Assembly (NCBI GenBank): GCA_007694145.1
Contig: RECF01000030.1
Location: 1 to 37,201 of the forward strand
Reading direction: 5' to 3'
DNA length: 37,201 nt
Source: Acholeplasmatales bacterium
Lineage (GTDB): Bacteria; Bacillota_I; Bacilli_A; Izemoplasmatales; Izemoplasmataceae
Part shown: positions 7,522-16,461 of the stretch, one piece after another
How the letters are laid out: every line of letters begins with the position of its first letter
Numbering within the stretch: position 1 is the stretch's first letter
Notes under the pieces: model-generated
Database searches by the model: none
The model's input: only the letters and a program-made list of their open reading frames with translations
What the model was told of the DNA's origin: nothing
Translations under genes and position numbers: made by a program

Positions 7522-8355
7522 ATGGCAATACTCAAAATAGACAATTTACACGCCCGTGTTGAAGGCAAAGCGATTCTCAAGGGCGTTTCCCTGACAATCA
7601 GGGGGGGCGAAACCCATGCGATCATGGGCCCCAACGGTACCGGAAAAAGCACCCTTGCAAGTGTCATCATGGGCCACCCCCGTTATGAAGTGACAGAAGG
7701 CAGCATCACCCTTGATGGCGCAGACGTGCTTGACATGTCCACCGATGAACGGGCCCGCGCCGGGCTCTTTTTGGCCATGCAGTCGCCTTCTGAAGTGCCG
7801 GGTGTCACCAACAGTGACTTCATGCGTGCGGCAGTCAATGCGACGCGCGATGATGCCGATAAATTATCATTGTTCAAGTTCATCCGCACCTATGAAGGGG
7901 CCATTCAGGATTTGAAAATGGCCGCTGACGTTCCCCATCGCTACTTAAATGAAGGCTTTAGCGGCGGTGAGAAGAAACGCAATGAAATCTTGCAGATGAA
8001 GATGCTCAAACCGCACATCGCCATCCTTGATGAAATCGATTCAGGACTCGATGTCGATGCGCTCAAAGTGGTCGGTCAGAACGTGACACAGATGAAAAAT
8101 GAGCAGTTGGGCTTGTTGTTGATTACCCATTATCAGCGGTTGCTCGATTACATTTCTGCGGATTATGTTCATGTCATGATGCAAGGAAGAATCGTCAAGT
8201 CCGGTTCAACGGAACTGATGATCAAAATAGATGAACAGGGCTATGACTGGATTAAACAAGAACTAGGCATCAAAGATGAGCGGGTTATTTCCGAGCCGGA
8301 TGAGCGGATGATTCTGGGCACCTGTGCGACCAAAGAGGCCTTGGAAAAACCATGA
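7522..8355 (+). CDS. sufC: Fe-S assembly ATPase SufC
   Basis: This 277-residue ABC-type ATPase is the energy-coupling subunit of the SufBCD scaffold complex that builds [4Fe-4S] clusters in the cytoplasm. Walker A is 'GPNGTGKST' (residues about 37-45). The SufC-type signature 'SGGEKKRNEILQM' and the Walker B/D-loop 'LDEIDSGLD' follow, then the 'ITHYQRLLDYI' switch histidine, all diagnostic of SufC rather than transporter ATPases. It has a C-terminal tail (about residues 240-277, ending 'KEALEKP') that makes it longer than the usual 245-260. GGAGGG precedes ATG 7522. It overlaps sufD by ATGA, so translation is coupled. It opens the order sufC-D-S-U-B typical of Gram-positive bacteria. Confidence 0.97.
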   Translation: MAILKIDNLHARVEGKAILKGVSLTIRGGETHAIMGPNGTGKSTLASVIMGHPRYEVTEGSITLDGADVLDMSTDERARAGLFLAMQSPSEVPGVTNSDFMRAAVNATRDDADKLSLFKFIRTYEGAIQDLKMAADVPHRYLNEGFSGGEKKRNEILQMKMLKPHIAILDEIDSGLDVDALKVVGQNVTQMKNEQLGLLLITHYQRLLDYISADYVHVMMQGRIVKSGSTELMIKIDEQGYDWIKQELGIKDERVISEPDERMILGTCATKEALEKP

Positions 8356-9323
8356 GTCATGCTGTTTTGCCGCAGGCACTGAAGGCTCTTGACCCGGTGC
8401 TCACCGACCGCATTGTTCTCTCAAATCAAGCGTCTGAAGCGACGCACGTTCATCTCAGTCACCACCCGCATGTCGATGTGTCGGCCCAAGCGGAATCGCT
8501 TCACTTGACCGTCCACGCATCCCAAGCGCAGGCACCTGTTCTCCATATCATATTCATGGCCGATTCGGCACCGCTTGAGAAGCATTTGCACATCACCCTC
8601 GATGCCGACGCCAACCTTGATTTGATGGAATGGGTGATCGGTTCTGACCGCCATCCTATCAACGTGCAGGTCACCACCACCCTCAACCCACGCGCCTCAC
8701 TCCGCCACACCACCCTCAGTGATGTCGCCCGCGATACGCCCCTGTCGATCATGCGCCGGGCGGTGCTCGCCGAACAAGCCAACCTATTGAGCACCCACGC
8801 CGCCTTCGCCAGTGCCTTGACACATCAAGAACAGCATATCCATCTCAAAGGTTACCGTGCTGAAGCAACGGCGCGTCTTGTCGCCTTGACAGACGGGACA
8901 CAAGAAGCGCTCTTTAAAACCTATATCGAGCATCACGCTCCTGATACCACCAGTTTGATTGAACATTATGGCGTTGCCAATGCGGCAAGCACCTTGCTTT
9001 TTGAAGGCGCGAGCATCATCCACAAAGGCATGAAGCGCAGCCGGGCCCATCAAGCGAACAAAGGCCTTGTGATCGGTGAACAAGCCCGCCTCGACGCCAA
9101 CCCGCTTTTGCTCATTGACGAGTACGATGTTGAAGCCGGACACGGGGCAGCCATCGGCCGGATCGACGAGCAACAGCTTTACTATCTCATGAGCCGTGGC
9201 TTGACACGGAAGTCGGCTGAACGACTGATCATTAACGGGTATTTGGCACCACTAAAGGCCGTGATTGCTGATGAAGCGCTCACCGGGCACATCGAAACGC
9301 TGCTCGAATCGAAAACGAAGTAG
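8352..9323 (+). CDS. sufD: Fe-S assembly protein SufD
   Basis: This 323-residue protein belongs to the SufB/SufD beta-helix family and forms the SufBC2D scaffold with SufB and SufC. The family's C-terminal hallmark is visible: 'LLIDEYDVEAGHGAAIG' (with the His used at the SufB-SufD interface), then 'DEQQLYYLMSRGLTRKSAERLIINGYLAP'-type helices, read here in part. The N-terminal half is poorly conserved and the protein is shorter than typical Bacillus SufD (about 430), so the N-terminal helical domain is reduced. The start codon overlaps the sufC stop (ATGA). sufS begins 8 bases after its stop. Confidence 0.92.
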   Translation: MSHAVLPQALKALDPVLTDRIVLSNQASEATHVHLSHHPHVDVSAQAESLHLTVHASQAQAPVLHIIFMADSAPLEKHLHITLDADANLDLMEWVIGSDRHPINVQVTTTLNPRASLRHTTLSDVARDTPLSIMRRAVLAEQANLLSTHAAFASALTHQEQHIHLKGYRAEATARLVALTDGTQEALFKTYIEHHAPDTTSLIEHYGVANAASTLLFEGASIIHKGMKRSRAHQANKGLVIGEQARLDANPLLLIDEYDVEAGHGAAIGRIDEQQLYYLMSRGLTRKSAERLIINGYLAPLKAVIADEALTGHIETLLESKTK

Positions 9324-9331
9324 GTGATTGC

Positions 9332-10540
9332 ATGGATTTCACCGCGTTGCGCAAACAGTTTCCTGTCTACGCTTATGAAGATATCGTCTATCTTGACACA
9401 GCCGCATCGAGTTTAACCCCTCAGGCGGTCATCGACGGCATGAACGAATATTATACACGCTTCCCGGTCAACGTTCATCGCGGGGTGTATCGATTGTCCT
9501 ATCAAGCGACTGAAGCCTACACCGCCGCCCGTGAAACCGTGGCGAAATTCATCAAAGCATCCTTTGAAGAAATCATCTTCACCCGTGGGGCATCGAGCGC
9601 CTTGAATCTTGTGGCGTTCTCCTATGGGCTTTCGGTGTTGAAACCGGGTGATGAAATCATCCTCAGTGCCCTCGAACATCATTCGAACCTCTTACCCTGG
9701 CAAGCCGTTGCCAAGCAAACCGGTGCGGTGCTCAAGTTTGTGCCCCTCGATCCATCCGGTCGCATTACGGCCGAAGCGTTTGCATCCACCCTCTCAAAGA
9801 AAACCCGTATCGTCGCTTTGACATACGTTTCCAATGTCATGGGTTACATCACCCCACTCAAACCGATTATCGCCTTAGCACACGAACAAGGCGCCGTGGT
9901 CGTTGTCGATGCTGCACAAGCGGCACCGCACCATGCCATAAACGTCAAAGAACTCGATTGTGATTTCCTCGCTTTTTCAGGGCATAAGATGTGTGGTCCG
10001 ACCGGCATCGGCGTGCTCTATGGCAAAGCGCACCTGCTCAAAGCCATGCCACCTATTGAATACGGGGGCGACATGAATGACCACGTGACCTTGCATGATG
10101 CGGTCTACAAAGACCCGCCTTACCGCTTTGAGACGGGGACGCCACCGATAGCCGAGGCGCTCGGTCTGGCTTCAGCCATCCGCTTCTTGCAGGACATCGG
10201 ACTAGACGCCATCGCTGAACATGCCCGGCACTTGCGTGAAAAAGCCCTCGCTGGCATCGAAGCGATATCCGGCATCACCGTCTACAATCCTACAACTGAA
10301 ACCGGCATCATTACCTTTAATCTTGATGATGTCCATCCACACGATGCAGTCACGTATTTCGATGCGGACGGCATTGCCTTGCGCGCCGGTCACCACTGTG
10401 CTCAAACCGTCATGCAGTGGTTGCAGGTCGATGCGACGCTTCGCGCATCCTTTTACTTGTACAATACAGACGACGACGTCAAGCGTTTTCTTGACACTTT
10501 ACGCCGAGCGCGAACCTTTTTCACCGAAGCCGGTTTTTAG
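9332..10540 (+). CDS. sufS: Cysteine desulfurase SufS
   Basis: This 402-residue PLP enzyme removes sulfur from L-cysteine and passes it as a persulfide to SufU. Visible features are the N-terminal 'YLDTAASSLTP', the group II pattern 'NVHRGVYRLS', the His-stacking region 'ALEHHSNLLPW', 'VDAAQAAPH', the PLP lysine in 'SGHKMCGPTG' (Lys 219), and the catalytic Cys 356 in 'RAGHHCAQ'. The short RAGHHCAQ loop marks a SufS-type (group II) enzyme. It may also supply sulfur to the ThiI encoded downstream, since no other desulfurase lies in the window (inference). An AGGTGA site precedes ATG 9332; sufU starts 9 bases after the stop. Confidence 0.97.
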   Translation: MDFTALRKQFPVYAYEDIVYLDTAASSLTPQAVIDGMNEYYTRFPVNVHRGVYRLSYQATEAYTAARETVAKFIKASFEEIIFTRGASSALNLVAFSYGLSVLKPGDEIILSALEHHSNLLPWQAVAKQTGAVLKFVPLDPSGRITAEAFASTLSKKTRIVALTYVSNVMGYITPLKPIIALAHEQGAVVVVDAAQAAPHHAINVKELDCDFLAFSGHKMCGPTGIGVLYGKAHLLKAMPPIEYGGDMNDHVTLHDAVYKDPPYRFETGTPPIAEALGLASAIRFLQDIGLDAIAEHARHLREKALAGIEAISGITVYNPTTETGIITFNLDDVHPHDAVTYFDADGIALRAGHHCAQTVMQWLQVDATLRASFYLYNTDDDVKRFLDTLRRARTFFTEAGF

Positions 10541-10549
10541 GAGGATGGC

Positions 10550-10999
10550 ATGGATACTTTGGAAAACCTTTATCGGCAAATTATCATGGACCATTACAAA
10601 AACCCACGTCACAAAGGGCTCGTCGATGACCCGCTTTATGTGACAAAACATATCAAGAACCCAAGTTGCGGCGATGACATCACCATCCAAAGCCTGGTGC
10701 GTGAAGATATAGTCGAAGATGTCCGTCATGACGGTCGTGGCTGTAGTATTTGTTGCTCGAGTGCGAGTGTGCTTGCCAGCTTGATGATTGGCAAGACAGA
10801 GCACGAGGCCATGACTTTGACGGAAAATTATCTGAACATGATTACCGGGAAGCCGTTTGATCAAGCACGCGATCTTGAAGATGCTTTGGCTTATCAAGGC
10901 GTCACTAAGTTTCCCGCTCGCATGAAATGCGCCACGATTGCCTGGCAGGCATTTGGTGCAACCTTGAACAAGAAAGCAGGTGAAACCGATGAGCAGTGA
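10550..10999 (+). CDS. sufU: Sulfur-transfer protein SufU
   Basis: This 149-residue zinc-dependent sulfurtransferase accepts persulfide sulfur from SufS and delivers it to SufBCD. Zinc ligands expected from the family are all present: Cys 40 and Asp 42 ('NPSCGDD'), Cys 65 ('GRGCSI') and Cys 127 ('MKCATIAW'). The SufU insert between the second and third cysteines (about residues 83-122), absent from IscU, is present. Unusual are two further cysteines at 68-69 ('GCSICCSS'), where most homologues have Ser/Met or Ala. GGAGG precedes ATG 10550. Its last 11 bases overlap the sufB start. Confidence 0.95.
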   Translation: MDTLENLYRQIIMDHYKNPRHKGLVDDPLYVTKHIKNPSCGDDITIQSLVREDIVEDVRHDGRGCSICCSSASVLASLMIGKTEHEAMTLTENYLNMITGKPFDQARDLEDALAYQGVTKFPARMKCATIAWQAFGATLNKKAGETDEQ

Positions 11000-12404
11000 A
11001 AATACCCGCAAAGAAATTCAATCCATCATCGGATCATACAAATATGGATTCAAGACGGACATGGCGCATGTCCGTGACACAGGCAAAGGCCTAACCGAAG
11101 ACATTGTGAAGGAAATTTCCGCGATCAAGGATGAACCTGCGTGGATGACCGCCTTCAGACTTGAAGCGCTCGACCTATATCGCAAAAAACCTTTACCTAC
11201 TTGGGGGCCGGATCTTTCAAAAGTTGATTTTGAAAGCATTACTTACTACATCAAGCCCTCAGAACGCAGTGAGCACTCGTGGGATGATGTCCCTGAAGCC
11301 ATCAAAAACACATTTGACAAACTCGGCATTCCTGAAGCAGAGCAAAAGTTTCTCGCTGGGGTTGGCGCACAGTTTGAAAGTGAAGTCGTCTACCACTCAA
11401 CACTCAAAGAACTCGATGATCTGGGTGTCATCTTCACCGATACCGACACAGCATTACGCGAACATCCCGAACTGTTCAGGAAATATTTCAATCAAGTCAT
11501 CCCGTATCAAGACAACAAGTTTTCCGCCCTCAACGCAGCCGTGTGGAGCGGGGGTTCGTTCATCTATGTGCCTAAAGGGGTCAAGATTGACAAACCACTT
11601 CAATCGTATTTCCGCATCAATGCCGAACAGATGGGCCAGTTCGAACGCACGCTCATCATTGTCGATGAAGGGGCCAGCCTCCATTATGTCGAAGGTTGTA
11701 CTGCCCCCATCTATACGACCCACAGCCTCCACGCCGCGACCGTGGAAATTTATGTGGCTAAAAATGCGCACTGTCGTTATACGACCATTCAAAACTGGGC
11801 CAACAACATTGTCAATCTCGTGACCAAACGTGCTTTAGTTGAAGAAGATGGCCACATGGAGTGGATCGATGGCAACATCGGTAGCGGCATCAACATGAAG
11901 TACCCGTCGTGCATTTTAAAAGGGGACCGAGCCAAGGGAACAACCATTTCCATCGCCTTTGCCGGTGCCGGCATGCACCAAGATACCGGTGCGAAAATGA
12001 TTCATATCGGTAAGGATACCACATCGAGTATTGTATCTAAGTCGATGAGTGCTAAAGGTGGCAAAGTGAACTATCGAGGTCTTGTCCGCCATACCAAGTC
12101 GGCCATCGGTGCCAAAAGCAACATCGAATGTGACACGATTATTCTCGATGATCAAAGCACATCGGATACATTGCCCTACAACATGGTCTTCAACAATCAA
12201 GCGATGGTGCAACATGAAGCCACCGTCTCCAAAGTGAGTGAGGAACAGCTCTTTTACTTGATGAGCCGCGGCTTGAGTGAAGAAGAAGCCGTTGAAATGA
12301 TTGTGATGGGCTTTATCGAACCATTCGCAAAAGAACTGCCGATGGAATATGCCGTCGAGCTTAACCAGTTGATCAAACTGGAAATGGAAGGTTCAATCGG
12401 TTAA
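10989..12404 (+). CDS. sufB: Fe-S assembly scaffold SufB
   Basis: This 471-residue protein is the scaffold subunit on which the cluster is assembled in SufBC2D. It is full length for Gram-positive SufB. Recognisable blocks are 'KYGFKTD', 'SVVYHS'-like 'ESEVVYHST', '[15 protein letters not shown]', '[14 protein letters not shown]', '[15 protein letters not shown]', '[10 protein letters not shown]' and '[16 protein letters not shown]', which holds the conserved C-terminal cysteine. '[15 protein letters not shown]' is the SufC-binding helix region. The start is ATG 10989, 5-6 bases after AGGTGA; an in-frame ATG three codons upstream (10980) is too close to the ribosome site. It overlaps sufU by 11 bases and is the last gene of the operon. 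Confidence 0.97.
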   Translation: MSSENTRKEIQSIIGSYKYGFKTDMAHVRDTGKGLTEDIVKEISAIKDEPAWMTAFRLEALDLYRKKPLPTWGPDLSKVDFESITYYIKPSERSEHSWDDVPEAIKNTFDKLGIPEAEQKFLAGVGAQFESEVVYHSTLKELDDLGVIFTDTDTALREHPELFRKYFNQVIPYQDNKFSALNAAVWSGGSFIYVPKGVKIDKPLQSYFRINAEQMGQFERTLIIVDEGASLHYVEGCTAPIYTTHSLHAATVEIYVAKNAHCRYTTIQNWANNIVNLVTKRALVEEDGHMEWIDGNIGSGINMKYPSCILKGDRAKGTTISIAFAGAGMHQDTGAKMIHIGKDTTSSIVSKSMSAKGGKVNYRGLVRHTKSAIGAKSNIECDTIILDDQSTSDTLPYNMVFNNQAMVQHEATVSKVSEEQLFYLMSRGLSEEEAVEMIVMGFIEPFAKELPMEYAVELNQLIKLEMEGSIG

Positions 12405-12425
12405 GGCACGCACAGTGCCTTTTCC
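12403..12425 (+). terminator. Weak intrinsic terminator after sufB
   Basis: A 7-bp stem AAGGCAC/GTGCCTT with a loop of 5 is followed by a short T-rich stretch. Confidence 0.65.
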
Positions 12426-12454
12426 TTTGCCCCGGACAAATGCAGTTGAAACCC

Positions 12455-12483
12455 TTTATTATCACAGATTGATTGTGTATAAT
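12455..12483 (+). promoter_or_regulatory. Possible promoter of the transketolase gene
   Basis: A perfect TATAAT (12478-12483) has only a weak -35 (TTTATT, 12455-12460) at 17 bases. It lies 46 bases before the start codon. Confidence 0.45.
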
Positions 12484-12528
12484 ATGAGTACATGTTTTAC
12501 CGATAATGCGACAAAAAAGGAGATGTCC

Positions 12529-14481
12529 ATGCAAAAATCCATTCACGCTATCCGCTTTCTAGGACTTGACATGATCAATGAGGCCAACAGCGGCCATCCC
12601 GGCATCGTTTTGGGTGCCGCACCTGTTCTTTACACCTTGTTCACACGCCATCTCAAAGTGACGCCGAACAGTTCAGATTGGTTCAATAGGGATCGCTTTA
12701 TTCTCGCGGCCGGACATGGATCCGCGTTGCTTTATGCGATGCTCCATCTGAGTGGATACGAACTGTCTAAGGCGGACCTCAAACAGTTCAGGCAACTTGA
12801 CTCAAGAACACCCGGTCACCCCGAGTACGGACATACGGATGGGGTTGAAGCCACGACGGGACCGCTTGGCCAAGGGATTGCCAATGCAGTGGGTCTGGCG
12901 ATGGCCGAAGCCTATCTTCGGCAACGTTTCAACCGCAAGAACTTGCCGATTGTCGACCATCATACTTACGTCTTATGTGGCGATGGCGACATGCAGGAGG
13001 GTGTCACGCTTGAAGCATTGAGCCTTGCGGGACACTTGCAACTTGAACGCTTGATCGTGTTGTTTGATTCTAACGACGTCCAACTCGACGGTCCGACGAA
13101 AGATGCGACAAGCGAAGACATCCGCATGAAGATGGAGAGCATGGGTTTCACCTACGCCAAAGTAGACGATGCCAATGATCTTGACGCGCTCGATGAAGCG
13201 ATTACCACCGCGAAGACATCCGCCCGTCCGGTTTTCATTGAAATCAAAAGCATCATCGGGTTTGGTGCGACCAAGCAAGGGACCAGTGCCACGCATGGTG
13301 CGCCGCTTGGGCTTGAAGAGACAGAGCGACTTCGTCAAGCATTCAACTACCCCTACGACCGCTTTGATGTCCCTGACGATGTCTATCGCGACTTTTTTGA
13401 AAAGGTTGTTTTACGCAACGACAAAGCGCATACTGAGTGGTTGGAAATGATGGATGAGTATCAGGCGCTGTATCCGGAATCATTCGGACAACTTGAGGCC
13501 GTCATCAACCGGGATTTCACCCTCGACTACGAACAACTCGTGTCCACATTGCCTTTGGGAACTTCCGAAGCGACACGCAACACCATCGGGCGCATTTTGC
13601 CACTTGTGAGTGAACACCTCGTTGAGGTGCTTGCCGGCTCCGCGGACCTCTCAGGCAGCACCAAGGTCAAAGGCATCAATGGTGACTTCACGGCCACAAA
13701 TCGTGCGGGTCGCAACATAAACTTCGGTGTCCGCGAACATGCGATGGCGGCCATCGTTAATGGGATGACCCTTCATCACCTCAAAGTATTCAGTGGCGGC
13801 TTCTTCATTTTCTCCGATTACATGAAGCCGGCTATCAGACTCGCCGCATTGATGCAAATTCCTTCCCTCTTCGTGTTCACCCATGACTCAGTCGCTGTGG
13901 GTGAAGATGGCCCGACACACGAACCTATTGAACAATTGACGGTGTTCCGGGCGACCCCGCACCTCGTCACGTTAAGACCGAGTCATGCCAACGAGGTCAA
14001 CCACGCTGTCCGCTATGCCCTTGAATCACGGCGCACACCGGTAGCCATCGTCCTCACCCGTCAAAATGTGCCTGTCTGTACCGAGGTTGACTATGATACG
14101 TTCAAAAAAGGGGCCTATGTTGCTTTGGATTCATCGGACGTTGATGGCATTCTCATCGCAACCGGCAGTGAAGTCGCCTTAGCATTAGACGCTGCAGAAC
14201 ATTTGCAAAGTGCACACGACATCGCTGTCCGTGTGGTGGCGATGCCCTCGATGGAGCTATTTCTGAAGCAACCGCAAAAATATCAAGATAGCATTTTGCC
14301 ACCAGATAAGACCAAGCGTCTTGCCATTGAATTAGGGTGCCCGATGAGTTGGTATCGTTTCACCCCGCATGTGCACGGCATTGAAACGTTTGGAAAAAGT
14401 GCACCGGGTGAGAAAATTCTCGAGCACTTTGGTTTTACCGCCGAGCACATTGCCAAAAAATATCGAAAAATCGATGCCTAA
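12529..14481 (+). CDS. tkt: Transketolase
   Basis: This 650-residue TPP enzyme transfers two-carbon units between ketoses and aldoses in the non-oxidative pentose phosphate pathway. The N-terminal half shows 'MINEANSGHPGIVLGAAP', 'GHGSALLYAMLHL', 'GPLGQGIANAVG' and the TPP motif 'GDGDMQEGVTLEALSLAG' ending in 'DSNDVQLDG'. The middle domain has 'GSADLSGSTK', 'INFGVREHAMA', 'FSGGFFIFSDYMKP' and 'THDSVAVGEDGPTHEP'. The last domain shows 'IATGSEVALAL'. The start is ATG 12529, six bases after AAGGAG; the in-frame ATG at 12523 abuts the ribosome site. It is probably transcribed alone, followed by an unusual hairpin at 14482-14526. Substrate carbon links it to tpiA/pgk elsewhere in the window. Confidence 0.97.
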   Translation: MQKSIHAIRFLGLDMINEANSGHPGIVLGAAPVLYTLFTRHLKVTPNSSDWFNRDRFILAAGHGSALLYAMLHLSGYELSKADLKQFRQLDSRTPGHPEYGHTDGVEATTGPLGQGIANAVGLAMAEAYLRQRFNRKNLPIVDHHTYVLCGDGDMQEGVTLEALSLAGHLQLERLIVLFDSNDVQLDGPTKDATSEDIRMKMESMGFTYAKVDDANDLDALDEAITTAKTSARPVFIEIKSIIGFGATKQGTSATHGAPLGLEETERLRQAFNYPYDRFDVPDDVYRDFFEKVVLRNDKAHTEWLEMMDEYQALYPESFGQLEAVINRDFTLDYEQLVSTLPLGTSEATRNTIGRILPLVSEHLVEVLAGSADLSGSTKVKGINGDFTATNRAGRNINFGVREHAMAAIVNGMTLHHLKVFSGGFFIFSDYMKPAIRLAALMQIPSLFVFTHDSVAVGEDGPTHEPIEQLTVFRATPHLVTLRPSHANEVNHAVRYALESRRTPVAIVLTRQNVPVCTEVDYDTFKKGAYVALDSSDVDGILIATGSEVALALDAAEHLQSAHDIAVRVVAMPSMELFLKQPQKYQDSILPPDKTKRLAIELGCPMSWYRFTPHVHGIETFGKSAPGEKILEHFGFTAEHIAKKYRKIDA

Positions 14482-14526
14482 GGAAAGGTTGCGTCCTGCC
14501 TTCAAGGCTGGACGCAGCCGGTTTCC
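14482..14526 (+). other. Long stem-loop between tkt and the PucR-type gene, no U-tract
   Basis: GGAAA+GGTTGCGTCC+GCC pair with GGC+GGACGCAGCC+TTTCC around a TTCAA loop. That gives about 18 base pairs with one G-U pair, one T-T mismatch and a two-base bulge. It starts right at the end of tkt. No T-run follows, so it is not a canonical terminator; it may protect or process the tkt mRNA, or be a Rho-assisted stop. Confidence 0.7.
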
Positions 14527-14601
14527 CTCGATTGGCATGAAACGGTTTGACCACAGCATACTGCTTATTGACAAGACCGCGTTAAAGATAGGGTGATAGA
14601 C

Positions 14602-15165
14602 TTGGATCACAACTTGCTCTACATTTTCCAAAAACCACCTAAGAAAGCACTCAAGGCACTGTTTTCCGATCTCTATGAAGGCGCCACAATCCGCTCAAAA
14701 GGGGCGGACACTTTAGTCGTTGAGGCGCCGGTCGATCCGTTAGAGCCTTTGGACTACCATGACTTGTATGCGCTCGTGCAGGCCGACTTTGATTTGCATA
14801 TCGCCATGCTCGTCGTCGTACCGCAAGTGATGGCCACCTTTGATGAAGACTTGTTGCTTGAATACTTACCCAAAGTACCGGCTGGTTACTATGAAATCGA
14901 AGACTTTTTGCTCACCTTGATCAAGCGTCAGCCCAAGACAATTCAGCCTCTAAAGACACAACTTTTCAAAACACTGGGTCCTGAACTCGTCGATACCGCG
15001 CTCGCCTTAGCCGATGCCAATATGAACGCATCCATCGCCGCGAAGCATCATTACATGCATCGCAATACGATGCTCTACCGGATTGATCGTATCCAAGAAA
15101 AGACCGGTATCAACATCAAAAGCTTCGCGGGTTTGAGCATTTTCACGCAATTGTACCGTCATTAG
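14602..15165 (+). CDS. PucR/CdaR-type regulator with C-terminal helix-turn-helix
   Basis: This protein of about 187 residues ends in a PucR-type (HTH_30) DNA-binding domain. The segment 'AAKHHYMHRNTMLYRIDRIQEKTG' (read in part; about residues 150-173) has the His-Arg-Asn-Thr-Leu/Met-x-Tyr-Arg-Ile-x-Arg signature of that family. The N-terminal 110 residues show no recognised sensor domain and the protein is much shorter than CdaR or PucR, so it may be a reduced form. A TTG start at 14602 with AGGGTGA 6 bases upstream is preferred; a GTG at 14593 is possible but lacks a ribosome site. The gene has its own terminator and precedes a sugar ABC ATPase, suggesting but not proving a role in sugar uptake control. 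Confidence 0.75.
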   Translation: MDHNLLYIFQKPPKKALKALFSDLYEGATIRSKGADTLVVEAPVDPLEPLDYHDLYALVQADFDLHIAMLVVVPQVMATFDEDLLLEYLPKVPAGYYEIEDFLLTLIKRQPKTIQPLKTQLFKTLGPELVDTALALADANMNASIAAKHHYMHRNTMLYRIDRIQEKTGINIKSFAGLSIFTQLYRH

Positions 15166-15207
15166 CCCTTTTTGTGCAGGTTGTCCATAGCACGGCAAGG
15201 GCTTTTC
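15164..15207 (+). terminator. Intrinsic terminator after the PucR-type gene
   Basis: A two-part stem (AGCCCTT/AAGGGCT outside, GTGC/GCAC inside) is followed by TTTTCTT. The outer arm starts in the stop codon. Confidence 0.7.
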
Positions 15208-15210
15208 TTA

Positions 15211-15216
15211 TATAAT
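15211..15216 (+). promoter_or_regulatory. -10 box of a probable promoter for the ABC ATPase gene
   Basis: A perfect TATAAT lies 27 bases before the ATG. The best upstream hexamer, TTGTCC at 15181-15186, is too far (24 bases) for a normal -35 box. Confidence 0.4.
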
Positions 15217-15243
15217 GAACGCAACATGTAAAGGAGCGATTTT

Positions 15244-16344
15244 ATGGCTACGTTAAAATTCAAAGATATTTGCAAGACCTATGATGGCGATGTGAAAGCC
15301 GTCGTTGACTTCAATCTCGACATCCGCGACAAGGAGTTTATTGTCTTTGTCGGGCCTTCAGGTTGCGGAAAATCCACCACACTGCGCATGGTGGCCGGAC
15401 TTGAGGAAATCACCTCTGGCGAACTGTACATCGATGATCGTCTCGTCAACGATGTGGCGCCGAAAAACCGCGATATCGCAATGGTTTTCCAATCCTATGC
15501 GCTCTACCCGCACATGAGCGTCTATGACAACATGGCTTTTGGTCTCAAACTGCGCAAGTATCCGAAGACTGAAATTCGTGAAAAAGTTGAAAAAGCAGCG
15601 GAGATTCTTGGACTGATCGAATACCTCGACCGTAAGCCTAAAGCACTTTCCGGGGGTCAGCGTCAACGGGTTGCACTTGGTCGCGCCATCGTGCGAAATG
15701 CCAAAGTCTTCTTGATGGATGAGCCGCTGTCGAACCTTGATGCTAAACTGCGCGTCCAAATGCGTGCTGAAATCATCAAACTGCATGACCGGATTGAAAC
15801 AACGACCATTTACGTAACCCATGACCAAATTGAGGCCATGACCATGGCCAGTCGTATCGTGGTCATGAAAGATGGCTATATCCAACAAGTCGGGGCGCCA
15901 AAAGATATTTATGACAACCCGAATAACGTCTTCGTTGGTGGTTTTATCGGAACGCCGTCGATGAACTTCATTTATGGAAAAATCGACAGTTCAGGCTATT
16001 TCCTCTCAGAAGGTCTCAAAGTAGAAGTGCCCAAGGCGAAAATCGAGCTACTCAAGAAAAAAGGGTATGCGGACAAAGAAGTTATTCTCGGTATTCGTCC
16101 TGAAGATATTCACGATGATGAGAATGTCATCAAGACCTATCCGAACTCTGTCGTCAAGTTCAAAGTTGACGTCGCTGAGCTGCTCGGAAGCGAAACCAAC
16201 ATTTTCGCCATGGTCGGTAAACACGATGTCATCGCTAAAGTCGATGCACGTACGGACATTAACATCGGCGATGAAATTGTCCTCGCCTTCGATATGAACA
16301 AAACCCATTTCTTCGACATGGATACAGAAGAACGCATTCGATAA
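15244..16344 (+). CDS. MsmK/UgpC-type sugar ABC transporter ATP-binding protein
   Basis: This 366-residue ATPase energises import of oligosaccharides or glycerol-3-phosphate by CUT1-family ABC transporters. Walker A is 'GPSGCGKST' (residues 37-45), the Q-loop is 'MVFQSYALYPHMSV', the signature is 'LSGGQRQRVALGRAIV', Walker B is 'VFLMDEPLSNLDAKLR' and the H-loop 'VTHDQ'. A C-terminal TOBE-type regulatory domain of about 125 residues contains 'LGIRPEDI', as in MalK, UgpC and MsmK. No permease or binding protein is encoded beside it, which fits a shared ATPase serving several sugar importers, as MsmK does in streptococci. It could power alpha-galactoside uptake for the gal operon at the right end (inference). 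AAGGAG lies 7-8 bases before ATG 15244; a strong terminator follows. Confidence 0.92.
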   Translation: MATLKFKDICKTYDGDVKAVVDFNLDIRDKEFIVFVGPSGCGKSTTLRMVAGLEEITSGELYIDDRLVNDVAPKNRDIAMVFQSYALYPHMSVYDNMAFGLKLRKYPKTEIREKVEKAAEILGLIEYLDRKPKALSGGQRQRVALGRAIVRNAKVFLMDEPLSNLDAKLRVQMRAEIIKLHDRIETTTIYVTHDQIEAMTMASRIVVMKDGYIQQVGAPKDIYDNPNNVFVGGFIGTPSMNFIYGKIDSSGYFLSEGLKVEVPKAKIELLKKKGYADKEVILGIRPEDIHDDENVIKTYPNSVVKFKVDVAELLGSETNIFAMVGKHDVIAKVDARTDINIGDEIVLAFDMNKTHFFDMDTEERIR

Positions 16345-16362
16345 CAATTCGATACTAGTATT

Positions 16363-16390
16363 AAGCGGCGGTGTTTTCGCCGCTTTTTTT
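16363..16390 (+). terminator. Intrinsic terminator after the sugar ABC ATPase gene
   Basis: An 8-bp stem AAGCGGCG/CGCCGCTT with a 7-base loop is followed by a run of T. Confidence 0.93.
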
Positions 16391-16433
16391 CAAGTTCGGC
16401 GACGCACTTCATCGCCACAATAACCATAACCTT

Positions 16434-16442
16434 TGATACAAT
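16434..16442 (+). promoter_or_regulatory. Extended -10 promoter of the ComK-like gene
   Basis: TGATACAAT forms an extended -10 (TG-n-TACAAT). No good -35 box is seen. The predicted start lies almost at the ribosome site, giving a very short leader. Confidence 0.5.
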
Positions 16443-16461
16443 GGAAAGCGGAGGTCATGTG

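Noticed and set aside
16336-16354. Direct repeat ATTCGATA-ACA-ATTCGATA at the end of the sugar ABC ATPase gene
   Set aside because: Only 8 bases per copy, overlapping the stop codon, with no associated mobile element; likely chance.
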